Source: Entoloma clypeatum
Taxonomy: Eukaryota > Basidiomycota > Agaricomycetes > Agaricales > Entolomataceae
Assembly: GCA_963565915.1 (NCBI GenBank)
Contig: OY751493.1
Location: 372,001 to 436,000, forward strand
Direction: 5' to 3'
DNA: 64,000 nt
Shown here: positions 45,998-55,947 of the stretch, in pieces
How positions within the stretch are numbered: the first letter of the stretch is position 1
Layout: the number at the start of each line of letters is the position of its first letter
Position numbers and translations under genes: made by a program
Notes under the pieces: model-generated
Databases searched by the model: none
Seen by the model: the letters and a program-made list of their open reading frames with translations, nothing else
What the model was told of the DNA's origin: nothing

Positions 45998-46800
45998 CAT
46001 CAGTCGGTAATCAGAAGTGCCCACGAGATAGCGGATTATATACTTCGCTTTATCAATGTGTTCCTGGGTAGGATTTGCCGAGAACTGTGATAATGTAATC
46101 ACAACAAAGGCAATGTCGGGTCGTGTACCAATCATTAAATATAGCAGAGACCCTATGATCTGCTGAAATTGTGATCGAAGCGCAGCAGTGGCAGTGCCAG
46201 CATTTGCTGTTGGCTTGTATCCAGTAGGTAGAGGAGTCTTGGCAATCATTGCATTTGTCATGCCAAATCTCTCTACTACTTTCTGTAAATAGGCACATTG
46301 ATCGATCATGATTGAGTTCTTGGTACACGTGATGCGCATTCTCAAGAATTCAGTGGGTTCACCTAGATCACGAGATTCCCAAATAGCCATGAATTCAGCT
46401 CTTTTAATGGTTGTAAGCTTAACATCTGGTCCCATGAACATTGTGTCATCGACATAGATTATTGCTAGTACGATGGTTCCGTTCAGGGAATAGAAAACAA
46501 AGATTCCGGCGTCAGATATGACCCTTTGGAAACCTAGTTTCTTCATGGATTTCTCCATGGCATGCCACCATGCAAGTCCAGCCTGCTTCAAACCGTAAAT
46601 AGCCTTATGCAGGCGCCAAACAAGAAGTTCTTTGCCTTTTATTTTGAAGCCTTCAGGTTGCATCATGTATAACTCTTCCTTGGAGTTTCCCATAAAGGAA
46701 AGCAGCAGTTACATCAAGCGCAAGAATCACCCAACTCTCAAGTGCGGCGGTAGCGAGCATGAGACGTACTGTCTCGAATCGAACTACGGGAGAGAATACC
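45998..46800 (-). pseudogene. Copia reverse transcriptase domain
   Basis: RVT_2 reads MQPEGFKIKGKELLVWRLHK, AIYGLKQAGLAWWHAMEKSM, IVLAIIYVDDTMFMGPDVKL (catalytic YVDD), QIIGSLLYLMIGTRPDIAFV and the end YLVGTSDYRLMYS, interrupted there by the LINE. The RT start lies upstream in a second frame (46690-47240), so at least one frameshift is present. Confidence 0.9.
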
Positions 46801-46889
46801 TCATCGAAATTGATTCCCTCGATTTGCGAGAACCCTTGAGCAACAAGCCGAGCCTTTTTATGGCCGTCGGTCTTTATGTTGAAGACCCA

Positions 46890-48140
46890 TCATGAGCCGA
46901 TGGCCTTCCGTCCGGTCAGTAAAGGTGTTAGATCATAGACATCACGCCGCTTGATGCTATCAAGTTCCTTACGGCATGCGTCCAACCACTCATCCTGGAG
47001 GTTTTTCGGCATTTTGGCAATGTCGCGAAACTTCATCTCCCAGATATCACGGAACTGTGAGAGATTAGATTCAGAGTGAGGAACAGCTGATGCAAGTAGT
47101 GCGTTCAACTCAGCAATCTGTTTCGTGTCTCCCCCTCGTTTCCGAACTAATCGTTCTAGGTACAAGTTAAATGCCTTTGGACCTAGCTCCACATCATTCA
47201 TCATTTTGCGCAGTAAGCTCTCTGCATCCGTATCTTCCAAGGGTTCATCATCGGGAACTTTGGGGTCATCAGGAGGAGTACCGGAAGATCCACTAGGCCC
47301 TGTGTCAGGTGGGGCTAAGGGGGAACTACTGTAGGTTCCGCTTCTTCCTGTTGTGATCGGAAAACATTGCGGAGCCAGGAAGGCTCACGCTGCTGTTTCT
47401 CTCGATTCACGGCTTCACGCCAAGAGCGTGTGCAATTGATGTCACATTGTTGTTGCGTGGGGTGCCGTTGCTCCCCATAGATGTTGCCTTTCCGTTGAGG
47501 CGGGTTAGTGTTCCTTTGTGGTCAAGGGACATCAGCAGGCAGAGGATTTGCTGGCTGGTTCTGGACCTCAGGGTCATCCTGATTTGAAGGTGGTACATCA
47601 GTGCCATTGTGCTGGTTTCCATTTGGAGCAGAAGGGGGATCAGAGGATTCATCTCCGCTTGGCTGATTACGCCGGCAGGAATGATAATGAACATCTCCGT
47701 CTCCGAAGTGGTGATCAACATCATCATCAGGGTTTCCGTCATCCTGAGACTCATCATGGGAAGGCTCATTTCCCATGGGTGTGTGTTGTGACACTTTGAT
47801 ATCCGGACATCTCGGAAAGAGTGTTTCATTGAATACCGCGGTAGTACCAATAAAGATACTGTTTTTATCAGTCATAAACTGATATGCTTTCATTCCTGGT
47901 TTAAAACCCATAAAGGTCATAAGCTCCGCACATGGATTTAATTTATTCACATGGTGTTCTTCAGGAATATAAACATAGGCAGTGCAGCCTAAAACACGGA
48001 GATTAGAGACATCCGGTTTTTCCCCTTTTAGAGATTCAAAAGGTGTTTTCCAATAAAGTCATTTAATTGGCATGCAATTATAGACGTGCATGGCATGTAA
48101 AACACAAAACTCCCACCATGATTGTGGTAAGCAGGCGGCA
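46890..48140 (-). pseudogene. Copia integrase C-terminus and linker to RT
   Basis: 47950..47522 gives the typical post-core region (KLNPCAELMTFMGFKPGMKA, YQFMTDKNSIFIGTTAVFNE) followed by a Asp/Asn/Pro-rich linker. 47240..46890 gives the start of the RT segment (LQDEWLDACRKELDSIKRRD VY). The two are in different phases. Confidence 0.7.
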
Positions 48141-48142
48141 AA

Positions 48143-48714
48143 TCACATTGCCTGTGCTTTCTCTACAATCGTGCGGTTAATCCTTTTGGCTCGACCATTT
48201 TGTTGGGGTGTATTAGGAGCTGAAATTTCCACAGCAATTCCAAGATCCTCAAGGTATTTTACTACCCCAGTTTCCTTTTTGAACTCTCCCCCTTCATCAA
48301 AATGCCATCTGCAAAATTGGGCATTGAAATGGGTTTTCATAAGCATTGTCCACTTTTTGAATGCATCAGAGGTATCGGATTTGAGTTTCAACAATACCGT
48401 CCAAGCATGCCCAGAATAGTCATCCAAGAAGCTGACATAGTATTTAAATTTGTGATAGGAGGCAATTGGAAACTCTTTGAGGTCCGAATGGAGCAACTCA
48501 AAGGGTCTGGAAGCACGTGAAGATGAAGGAGGGAAGCTTTTCAACCTCAACTTTGCTTCTGCGCAGGGACGGCATGGCTTATCCTTAAGGGGAAATTGGA
48601 CATCCCTTGGAAATCCATCACATGCGTTGGGTGCCTTTTTCAGGACATCTTTACCAGGGTGTGCAAACTGCTGATGCCAAATTCTGTAATCGGCTTTATA
48701 GACATCGATATTTC
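48143..48714 (-). pseudogene. Copia integrase (zinc finger and catalytic core)
   Basis: The HHCC finger is visible on the minus strand as WHQQFAHPGKDVL followed by CRPCAEAK. The core has LLHSDLKEFPIASYHKFKYY, FLDDYSGHAWTVLLKLKSD, FDEGGEFKKE and TPQQNGRAKRINRTIVEKAQ, covering the D, D and E positions, although the last motif reads NGRAKRINRT in place of the usual NGxAERxNRT. Confidence 0.85.
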
Positions 48715-49124
48715 TAGCATTTACTATTTAGCTGCGTGATTTGTTCAACACATGTATTTACCCAGTATATTGTCGAACCGGGAAAATGAGGTTCACATCT
48801 TAGTACACACTTTCCATCTTTGAAGAAACTAAGATTGTCAGCTGAGCCAGTGACATTTAATCCAGATTCTTGAAGAATTTCGCCCATTGACATGAGGTGA
48901 GTGGAAAGCTCTGGGATGTGTAGAACCAGATAAAGCTGAGTCGTTAGACTTCTTGGCTTTCCTTGACGTGATGGTATCGTGTGAGTGATAAACACGGTCC
49001 CTCTTCCTTTTATAGAGATCTTTGCTTTGCCCACAGTCTGGGCAGTACACACAGATTTCTCTTCTTCGTACATTGCAAAGTCACTCATCTCTGCGGTGAA
49101 GTGCATACTAGTGCCGGAATCCAT
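48714..49124 (-). pseudogene. Copia protease / gag-pre-integrase region
   Basis: Begins MDSGTSMHFTAEMSDFAMYE, the retropepsin DSG motif of copia elements, and runs through VLHIPELSTHLMSMGEILQE, the typical strand after the protease. It lies in a different frame from gag. Confidence 0.85.
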
Positions 49125-49849
49125 GATCCACTCAGTGTCATTAGTATCTTTGGAACATCATGCGCCGCCTGCATCTCAGGGTACATTGACAGTTCATTAA
49201 CCGGAGCACCTGTGAAACGCTGCATGGATGTGTTTGTCATGCGATTGAGAAGCTCTCTTGCACCTGCAGTTATGATATGTTCAGCGGGACTGGATGTCAA
49301 CCACAATTTGAGAGGAGGACGATGATGAGGGTCAGTTGTTTGAGTAGAAGATTGTTGGGAGGGAATGATGCGTCCTGAGCCCATCCCTTGCAATTTAGGA
49401 GCGAAGGGGATCTTGTGCCCATCGAGGCGTGCCAAGAGATCACGGAATTTAGGAAATTCCAGATGAGGGTCACCACCGGACAGGTGCCAATCAAGAGTCA
49501 AGGCGAAGTCCTTGAACATCTCATCAGGGCCTTTGTTCTCAAAGAGAGTTTTTAGCTGATCCCAAACCTCTTTCAAAGTCTGGAATGCTGTAACCTCATG
49601 CTTTACAGATTCCACCAGAGATAAGACAATTGCGCCACGCGCTTTCAAGTCTTTCTCCTTCCACTTGCAGAACTCCTTTCGTTGTTCAGACGTCGAAGTG
49701 GCTGTCAGGGAGGTTGGCTGTTTCCAGTCCCCAGATACAAGCATCCAGGTCCCTTCAAACTGTAAAAACCCTGTCATCTTATCGCTCCACTCCTTTCAGT
49801 TAGAGCCAGTCATCTTGACGACAGTGGATTTGTAATCAAAAGAAGACAT
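49085..49849 (-). pseudogene. Copia gag
   Basis: ATG at 49849, then an in-frame TGA at 49796-49798 (after MTGSN), after which the frame reads on through LQFEGTWMLVSGDWKQPTSL, EVTAFQTLKEVWDQLKTLFE and LEFPKFRDLLARLDGHKIPF, the UBN2-type gag core of copia elements. No zinc knuckle was seen in this frame. Confidence 0.82.
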
Positions 49850-50233
49850 GTTTTGATGCAAAGGGTGAGAGCGCAAAAGACTGGAAATAGAATGCGTCAG
49901 TCACATGTCAAATCACTGGATCTTAGATGAAACAGGGACACAGCAACATGTGTTTTACTCCACTAGGGTCCATCAGACCCCTATTCCATGTTTAATGTCG
50001 TACACAGAGTTAAATGGTAGACACATGTATGGAGGCGGATGGGCATCGCGATCATCAGGGTATTATCGCCCGGATCTGCTAGCTCATTGCGCTACATGAT
50101 GATGTGGGATTAAACATCCACATAATCATTAATGTTGTATGTACAGATCGAGGTGCACTTGATCTATCACATTTGTGATGTAGCGGCATTGAGTCAACTA
50201 AGACTGCCAGCGACGAGCGCAATGGCAAGTCTC

Positions 50234-50603
50234 TGTTACGGACTAACGACTACGGATGTATACGCTTACTTTTTCACTTTTACTCATCGGCCCCCGCTTA
50301 CACATATCGTATTATACTTTATTTCCTTTAGTATACTTCGCTCCCGCGCTGACTCGCTTTCCGCAGCTGTCTGACTCATTCCGCAGTCAGCTTACTCATT
50401 AGTGCATAGCCTTCCGCAGTCGCCTTACTCATGCGCACTGCCTTCCGCAGTTACTGACTCATTCGCTACCGCTCATAGTCAGTACTATATAAACCTCATG
50501 TACCATAGCTACATTCCTTAGATTTAGCAATCACATTGCTCTTCGCCTTTCCATCTTCCTGCATACTCTGCCCGAACCTTGGAATGGTTTGTTACGCATA
50601 ACA
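50234..50603 (+). mobile_element. Solo LTR inside the copia leader
   Basis: 370 bp starting TGTTACGG and ending GCATAACA, flanked by the exact 5-bp duplication GTCTC (50229-50233 and 50604-50608). It contains a TATA-like ACTATATAAAC at about 50484 and the box TTTAGCAATCACATTG, related to a box in the solo LTR at 54319-54776. Recombination between the LTRs of a full element probably left it. Confidence 0.88.
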
Positions 50604-50609
50604 GTCTCA

Positions 50610-50621
50610 GGGCTCATAACC
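50610..50621 (-). promoter_or_regulatory. Copia primer-binding site (Met-tRNA anticodon-arm type)
   Basis: Directly next to the 5' LTR, the minus strand reads GGTTATGAGCCC, which complements GGGCTCATAACC, the anticodon arm of a CAU-anticodon (Met) tRNA. Priming from a half-tRNA of this kind is known for copia-type elements. Confidence 0.75.
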
Positions 50622-50923
50622 TGTTGGAACAGCATATGATCATATCAACACCGGAGGTAATCACGGTGGATATGTCATCTGGCAGTCCTAGTATACTCTA
50701 AGCTATATGCTACGGAACATGTATTCTATGATAGAGGTGAAACCTACTACTAACCTTGAGAGGTGTTTGCAGGTGGGGGTTACTTGGTAAGAGTGTTATA
50801 TTGCACAGAGAATAAGGACAGTCTTATATACTAGGCTACTTATTTGTACATTATTCGTACATCATGGGATTTAGCACATGACGCTATAGATGAAATATCT
50901 ATAGGAATGGAATTCGTTCAACA
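50622..50923 (-). repeat. 5' LTR of the copia element
   Basis: 302 bp, TGTTGAACGAATTCC..TTCCAACA on the minus strand. The TSD GGTCA follows at 50924-50928. Confidence 0.93.
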
Positions 50924-52379
50924 GGTCAACAAAATTTTGTCTGTGTGCAACATTACTAGTAGACTGGCCACAGTCCAGTTCGCTCCAGTGTCATAACCAT
51001 ACAATTCACATCCCACTTATCCGATGACTCTGACAATTCATCTGATCTGACATCCGCTCTGATAACATTCTATTTATATTTGATTATACTTCCACTACGC
51101 ATCTCAACCATACTTACAAGTAGATATATCTTGTTCACTTTTCATTTGCTACTCTCCGTACGATGGTCAACTCCGATATCTGCACATCACTTATAGTAAT
51201 ACTGACCATTCTAGTTTACTATAAATAGTGTACCAAACCTGTCATAGAACCTGAGTTCAAATATCATACATTACACCTCATTCGCACCAGCCTCTCCTTG
51301 CCTTTGAGCCTTCTCTCCCTCACCTCTGCTCTCTGCACCTCTGCTCATCTGCCAATCCGAAATTGAGGACCATGTCAAAGAGTGGGGTGCAACATACAAG
51401 TTGAAGCCAGGTCCTTTCTGCCAGATGTTGCATCTGTTGCATCTGCTCATCTGCTACTCCGCTCTGACTCAACCGACATTTTCCCATGTTGAGAAAAACA
51501 CTATGTGACATCCAGGTTCAGCACTTTTTCATTGAATCTAAATCTATATCTCCAGGTTCAGTTCAGCAGTTTGTCGAACCAAAACCTAAACCCCAAGGTC
51601 CAGGTTCAGACCGGGTTCGGACCAAGGTTCAGGGGAAAAAACCTAGAAATCTGTATTGAGAGGTGGTAACTTTTTTTATTTTTATTTTTATTTTTAATAC
51701 CAAAATCTTATATTCCAGGGCACAATCGCAGTCCAGTCTGTACTAGAGTACAATTTACATACAACTGCTACTGTAGCGTAGCATGAGAGGGTAGGACCCC
51801 GTTACACAGTCCATTTGATGATACATAAATGTATGAGAGAGATGCACAAGCACATGTGATGACATGGAGGAGGGCGTGTGGAGAGAGACTGATGGCTGGT
51901 CCATGGAGCATGTTGTACACATGTTGTATATAGAAAAGAGAGATAAATAATAGTCCATTATATATGTCATCAGACCGAGGGGATTGTAAAGGTCTGGAAG
52001 TTTATCATAGGAGGTCCACTAACAGCCCATTTGATGATTGGAAGGGTGATCTTGATGATGGTCATTGAGACCTGGGGGAGAGGAGGCTCATGGAAGCGAG
52101 CCAGCAGTGGGGATGGGGGGTAGTTAAAGAGAGGCAGCATGTGGGCAGCCTGTGGTGTTGAGGCGACATGTGAGTCTGACGACTACATCCACAGGCCCGA
52201 ACATAAAATGTGCAAGGAGAGGTGATATGATGCCATCAAGACAAAGGAGCAATGCTGACTATTGACCCACATGGGATCTCAAGAGAACAAGCTACAGAAT
52301 ACAAAGGAAAGTAGGCTACTTATATATGTCAATACCATGAGGCATAAATGTGCACAGTAAATAAGACTGTTCTAGAATA
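50924..52379. other. AT-rich TE-associated sequence, no gene
   Basis: Includes a GGTTCAG/GGTTCGG-type degenerate repeat at about 51510-51650 and (TTTTTAT)n at 51674-51698. The region 50940-51360 has LTR-like features (a TATAAATAG at about 51222) but I found no matching termini or target duplication. Confidence 0.4.
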
Positions 52380-52500
52380 ACATGTGTCTAACATGAGGTA
52401 GGATAAGATAAAGGTTTCAGATAAGGTAGGATAAGATGAGATAAGATAAAGAGATAAGATAAAAATAAGATTAGATAATAGGATAAGATAAGAGCGATCA
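52380..52500. repeat. GATAAGATAA microsatellite
   Basis: Imperfect (AAGATAAGAT)n over about 110 bp. The same GATAA core is clustered in the LTR of the gypsy element at 55648. Confidence 0.85.
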
Positions 52501-52539
52501 TAACAGAAAGGGTCTGGCAGGCACTGGGCCAGTAACAAG

Positions 52540-53045
52540 TTAGATGCACTTGCTGTTGACAATGAGAACATCACCTGGCTAGGTTTCTCTGATGATATCA
52601 CCACATGATTCTCTATCACCAACAAGTCAGTCGCTGCCAAAGCAAGACTTGAAGTCCTGAGACAGGAGAAACACACCGTCGACGAATTCTTAGACAAATT
52701 TGAAGAGCTCTTGAAGCTATCAAACCTTGGCAAAGAAACTGGAAAATACATCCTAGAAAAGGACGTCAACCGCAGAATCTCTGAACAAGTTGCTCCTGAT
52801 GGCAAGACATACTCTGAGTATGCAAAGGAGATCCAAAACAAGGGACAACAGATGGAGGGACACACATCGGTCATCTGAGATGGCGGCGACATACACACCA
52901 GATTGGGTATCATTTATGGTGGTCAGGGCAAGGCCATGGAGATTGACAAAGCAGGAGTGACCCGTTGCTACAACTGTCAACGCTTCGGTCACCTGGCTAA
53001 AGACTGCAGCGCTTCAAAGAAGAAAGATGGCATGAAACTGCCGCA
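52540..53045 (+). pseudogene. Ty3/gypsy-like gag remnant with zinc knuckle
   Basis: The plus strand reads a gag C-terminal half: KARLEVLRQEKHTVDEFLDK, FEELLKLSNLGKETGKYILE, then GKAMEIDKAGVTRCYNCQRF and GHLAKDC, a CCHC zinc knuckle. A TGA precedes the knuckle part and the start is missing. The remnant is cut at about 53045 by the GGTCTGGT repeat. Not the same family as the intact gypsy at 55648. Confidence 0.75.
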
Positions 53046-53625
53046 AACCCCATCTTTTTTGAAAAACAAAGACCACCCCCCCTGGTTCTACCCAGTTTAA
53101 ACTGGGTCTGGTCTTAGCTTTTCAGAGAGACCACTCACCTGGTCTTGGTCTCTGGTCTCAAAAATTTTAGACAAAAAACCGTACGAGACTGGACCTTGAA
53201 ACTCCAAATTTGGAAAATAAAATTGGACTGGTTCACCCCCAGTTCTAGTTGTGGGTCTGAAAAATATGAACTGGTTCCAGTTTTTGATCATATATTCATT
53301 CAAAAATAGTACTTTTATGGGCAAAGATGTTCTTTTATACAGTTTTTAATCATTTCTACAAGAGTTTATATCCAAAATGCTTGAGAAACATGTTATCGAT
53401 AACAAACTGAGTATATTTACAAGTTTCTGATTGAAAAAACAGGCTTTTGATAGGTTTATAAATGGTTGGGGATTTTACCAGTTTAAACTGGTTTAAACCA
53501 GTCTTTACCAGTCCAGTCCAGTTTTCTCCAGTTCATCAATTTTTTGGTCAAAAAACTGGACTGGACTGAACCCTCAAACACTATGTATAGCGGGCCCAAG
53601 GGAGGTGTGTGTCCGAAGCAAGGGG
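53046..53625. repeat. GGTCTGGT-type palindrome-rich repeat
   Basis: Dense variants of ACTGGT/GGTCTGGTC, with perfect palindromes such as CCCAGTTTAAACTGGG (53091-53106) and CAGTTTAAACTGG near 53480. No coding potential. A related block at 55470-55647 was the target of the gypsy insertion. Class unknown; may be a foldback element or hypervariable simple repeat. Confidence 0.6.
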
Positions 53626-54135
53626 TGTTACACTTTTTCACCCTCTTCCTATGCACCTTCACATGACCCCTTGACCCTCGATCCCTATCCAACCCTGTTT
53701 CACTTAACTCCGACGACCCTGGGACACATGTCCCCCCTATCAGCGCTATGACTCACAATGACTCAGACTATTCCCCTTGTAGACACATTTTCACTTGTTA
53801 TCTCTGACTCATGGCCTTGAGGCCTTATCTCTGACTCTTATGCCACAGCCCCCTTGAAACATTTATCTAACCAATGGCTTATTTAGCTCCTGCGCAGCAT
53901 CTACTTATTTATAGCCGTAGGATAACATATATAAGACTGGTAACCTTAGAGTAGAGGTCCTCAGCTTGACCTAGGCATACAACACTTACTTTGTCTTATC
54001 TTCGAACACTCCCAAACTAAGTGCCTTGCGAGGACTTAGCTCTGCTCAGACCAAACCGAGTCGTCCTCTTGAGGAGCTCGTGATCTTGACCAAGTTGACC
54101 TATTGAGGAACTTGTAGTGGAACCAGTATGTAACA
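53626..54135 (+). mobile_element. Probable solo LTR
   Basis: 510 bp from TGTTACAC to TATGTAACA, giving inverted ends TGTTAC/GTAACA and an internal TATA (ACATATATAAG at about 53926). The flanking 5-mers AGGGG and ACGGG agree at four of five positions, so target-site evidence is incomplete. Confidence 0.55.
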
Positions 54136-54318
54136 ACGGGAACACATGAGGTTGTTTTGCAAGGTGGACCATGAAAGGCTCCGCGAGGAGTTCAAGGAGG
54201 AAGCACAGAAGTGGGGAAAGAAGAAGCAGACCACCAAGTACATTGAGGTGAGCGATGCCGATTGCATGGGGGAAACAGGGTCAGAACCAGTACCACAACC
54301 GGCAGCAAAGCCAGTACC
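54136..54318 (+). pseudogene. Older gag-like remnant, left part
   Basis: Reads RLREEFKEEAQKWGKKKQTT, KYIEVSDADCMGETGSEPV, PQPAAKPVP, and continues after the solo LTR as SPAPTPC, showing that this LTR inserted in it. The remnant is not intact. Confidence 0.5.
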
Positions 54319-54776
54319 TGTTATGGATTCGCTATCCATGGCATTGATCGCTCAGACAAGATACAAGACATAGAGGTCTTATCTGATTAATGGCCAGTTT
54401 CATCTTATCTATTGGTTTCAGGCTTACTATTCACTTTTACATCATTCGGGCCCCGGCCTCCGCTTACTCACTACAGTATGGTCATCGTTACCATATCTAG
54501 ATGGTTACTCTCACACATCCTTGACATCATGTTACTTATTGGACTATACTTAGATACTCTGACTCACGCCGCAGCAGTTACCATAGATACCTACTCCGGG
54601 TCCGCTTCTGGAGTCAGACCGGAACCGCTCTAGAGTCATCTAGATGACTCGACCTTCTAGTATATATAGGGTACATACATTGCATGTATTCCCCAGATCT
54701 AGCAATCACCTTGGTATCCGCCTTTGCTACTTAAGCCTCTCTGCCTAAGCATCGCATGGGTTTGTCAACCATAACA
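54319..54776 (+). mobile_element. Solo LTR with exact target duplication
   Basis: 458 bp from TGTTATGG to CCATAACA (8-bp inverted ends), flanked by GTACC (54314-54318 and 54777-54781). A TATA-like TATATATAGG lies at about 54660, with the CTAGCAATCACCTTGG box shared with the solo LTR at 50234. Confidence 0.92.
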
Positions 54777-55469
54777 GTACCATCACCGGCACCTACCCCT
54801 TGTTGACCAGCACCAACTCCTCCTCGACTGGCACCCACCCCTGGTTCACTGGGCCAATGAGTAGAATTGCTGGAGATGCTTGAGGCGGCAGGTGAGTGGT
54901 CCCAGCCTCCATGATGACAAGATCAAGGACTTACATTGCTCTGGCTCAGTTGAGAGCTATCTTGAAGACCTCGATGGATGAGCTGGCAGATTTTGAAGAG
55001 AGTCAGAACACCTCCATGCCAATCAGGTGAGAATGGACGCTGTGGGTGAACAGCTCACCACATATGACCAGAAGATGGTGGCTATCACAACGAAGCTGCA
55101 AGCCATCTTTGTATCGACCAGCTCACAAGGACAATGTTGGGCATCTGCGAGTACTTGGGCCTGCCCGCCGACTTTGCTAACAAAGATATTCCATGAGCAA
55201 CACAGCTCACTTGGCTCGGGTGGACGAAAGCTGAGACACCCTCCAACCCACCCACTGGTCCCGTTGAGCATGGCCCTTCCGCCTCACCACCAGGAATCCC
55301 GCAATTCCTGCCATGGGCCCCCCTTCTGCCCTGGTCCTTCCCCCTCACCACAAGCGACACCCCTCTGAGAGACTCTGCAATCCCTGCCATTTGCCCCTTT
55401 CCGATCCAGTTCTTCCCCCTCGACACCCCTCTGAGAGGCCTCTGCAATGTGCCATCTCTCACCCAGGAT
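54777..55469 (+). pseudogene. Degraded TE-derived sequence, right part
   Basis: Short gag-like traces (QVRMDAVGEQLTTYDQKMVA) with many stops, followed by a CCTCT/CCCCT-rich degenerate segment (55250-55450). Too decayed for a product call. Confidence 0.4.
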
Positions 55470-55647
55470 ATCTAGTGTTTTAAAGTCCAGTCTGGTCTCA
55501 TTTTTGACCCCCAAAAAGGGAAGACCAAGAACAGGACCGGTCTCACTTTTTTGTGGACACCTCTGAAAACCGGACCAGACCGGTGAGAGACCGGTCTGGT
55601 CGGTCCCTTTATTCAGGTCTGATGAGACTGGACCAGTTTGAACTGGT
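55470..55647. repeat. GGTCTGGT-type repeat split by the gypsy insertion
   Basis: Reads as overlapping GACCGGTCTGGTC units. It ends CTGGT (55643-55647) and resumes after the element as CTGGTCCAGAC at 61797. Confidence 0.65.
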
Positions 55648-55668
55648 TGTTATGATCGTATTTTCACT

Positions 55669-55745
55669 TTTCACTTTATCTTATCTTATCTCGATCTTAT
55701 CTTATCTACATCATATCGCACATGAGGACATCTTATCATTATCAC
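55669..55745 (-). promoter_or_regulatory. Cluster of GATA-factor-type sites in the LTR
   Basis: On the plus strand CTTATC/TTTATC/ATTATC occurs about seven times (GATAA on the minus strand), upstream of the TATA box. Fungal GATA factors (nitrogen, light and iron regulators) bind HGATAR; that they act here is inference. Confidence 0.5.
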
Positions 55746-55819
55746 GCAGCATGACGCTGCCACAACGCAGCCTCATGGAATTTACATATATAAGTAGAGT
55801 ACTTTCACTTGTATTCGAT

Positions 55820-55829
55820 AGCTTGTTCT
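55820..55829 (+). promoter_or_regulatory. Predicted start of transcript R region, self-primer
   Basis: AGCTTGTTCT lies 33 bp after the TATA box and is the exact complement of the 10-nt site AGAACAAGCT at 55938-55947 just after the 5' LTR. In Tf1 and sushi elements the mRNA 5' end pairs with such a site and is cleaved to prime reverse transcription. Confidence 0.7.
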
Positions 55830-55937
55830 CTTGAGATTCCCGCTGGGTCTCTGGGCAATTCAGTTCACTTCACATTTTCCACTTCGTTCTTAAGTTTGGG
55901 CTCGCGACGTTGTTTGACTTAGCGTCGCCTCAACAGA

Positions 55938-55947
55938 AGAACAAGCT
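55938..55947 (+). promoter_or_regulatory. Primer-binding site for self-priming
   Basis: AGAACAAGCT begins two nucleotides after the 5' LTR, where other LTR elements have a tRNA-complementary site. It pairs with 55820-55829. Confidence 0.7.

Larger units (their letters stand above)
42083..50923 (-). mobile_element. Degenerate Ty1/copia LTR retrotransposon, nested host of two insertions
   Basis: Element on the minus strand, bounded by 302-bp LTRs that begin TGTTG and end CAACA, with the 5-bp target duplication GGTCA on both sides (42078-42082 and 50924-50928). The order from right to left is 5' LTR, primer-binding site, gag, protease, integrase, reverse transcriptase, RNase H, polypurine tract, 3' LTR. 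This is the copia order, with integrase before RT. Gag and pol carry a stop and several frame changes, so it is inactive. The RT/RNase H region is split by a LINE (42900-45992) and the leader by a solo LTR (50234-50603). Confidence 0.95.
55648..55935 (+). repeat. 5' LTR of gypsy element
   Basis: 288 bp. Contains a TATA box at 55787-55793 (TATATAA) and the predicted transcript start near 55820. Seven GATA-type cores (TTATC) lie at 55669-55745. Confidence 0.96.

Noticed and set aside
50940..51360. Further LTR near TATAAATAG
   Set aside because: No TG..CA inverted ends with a target duplication could be found.
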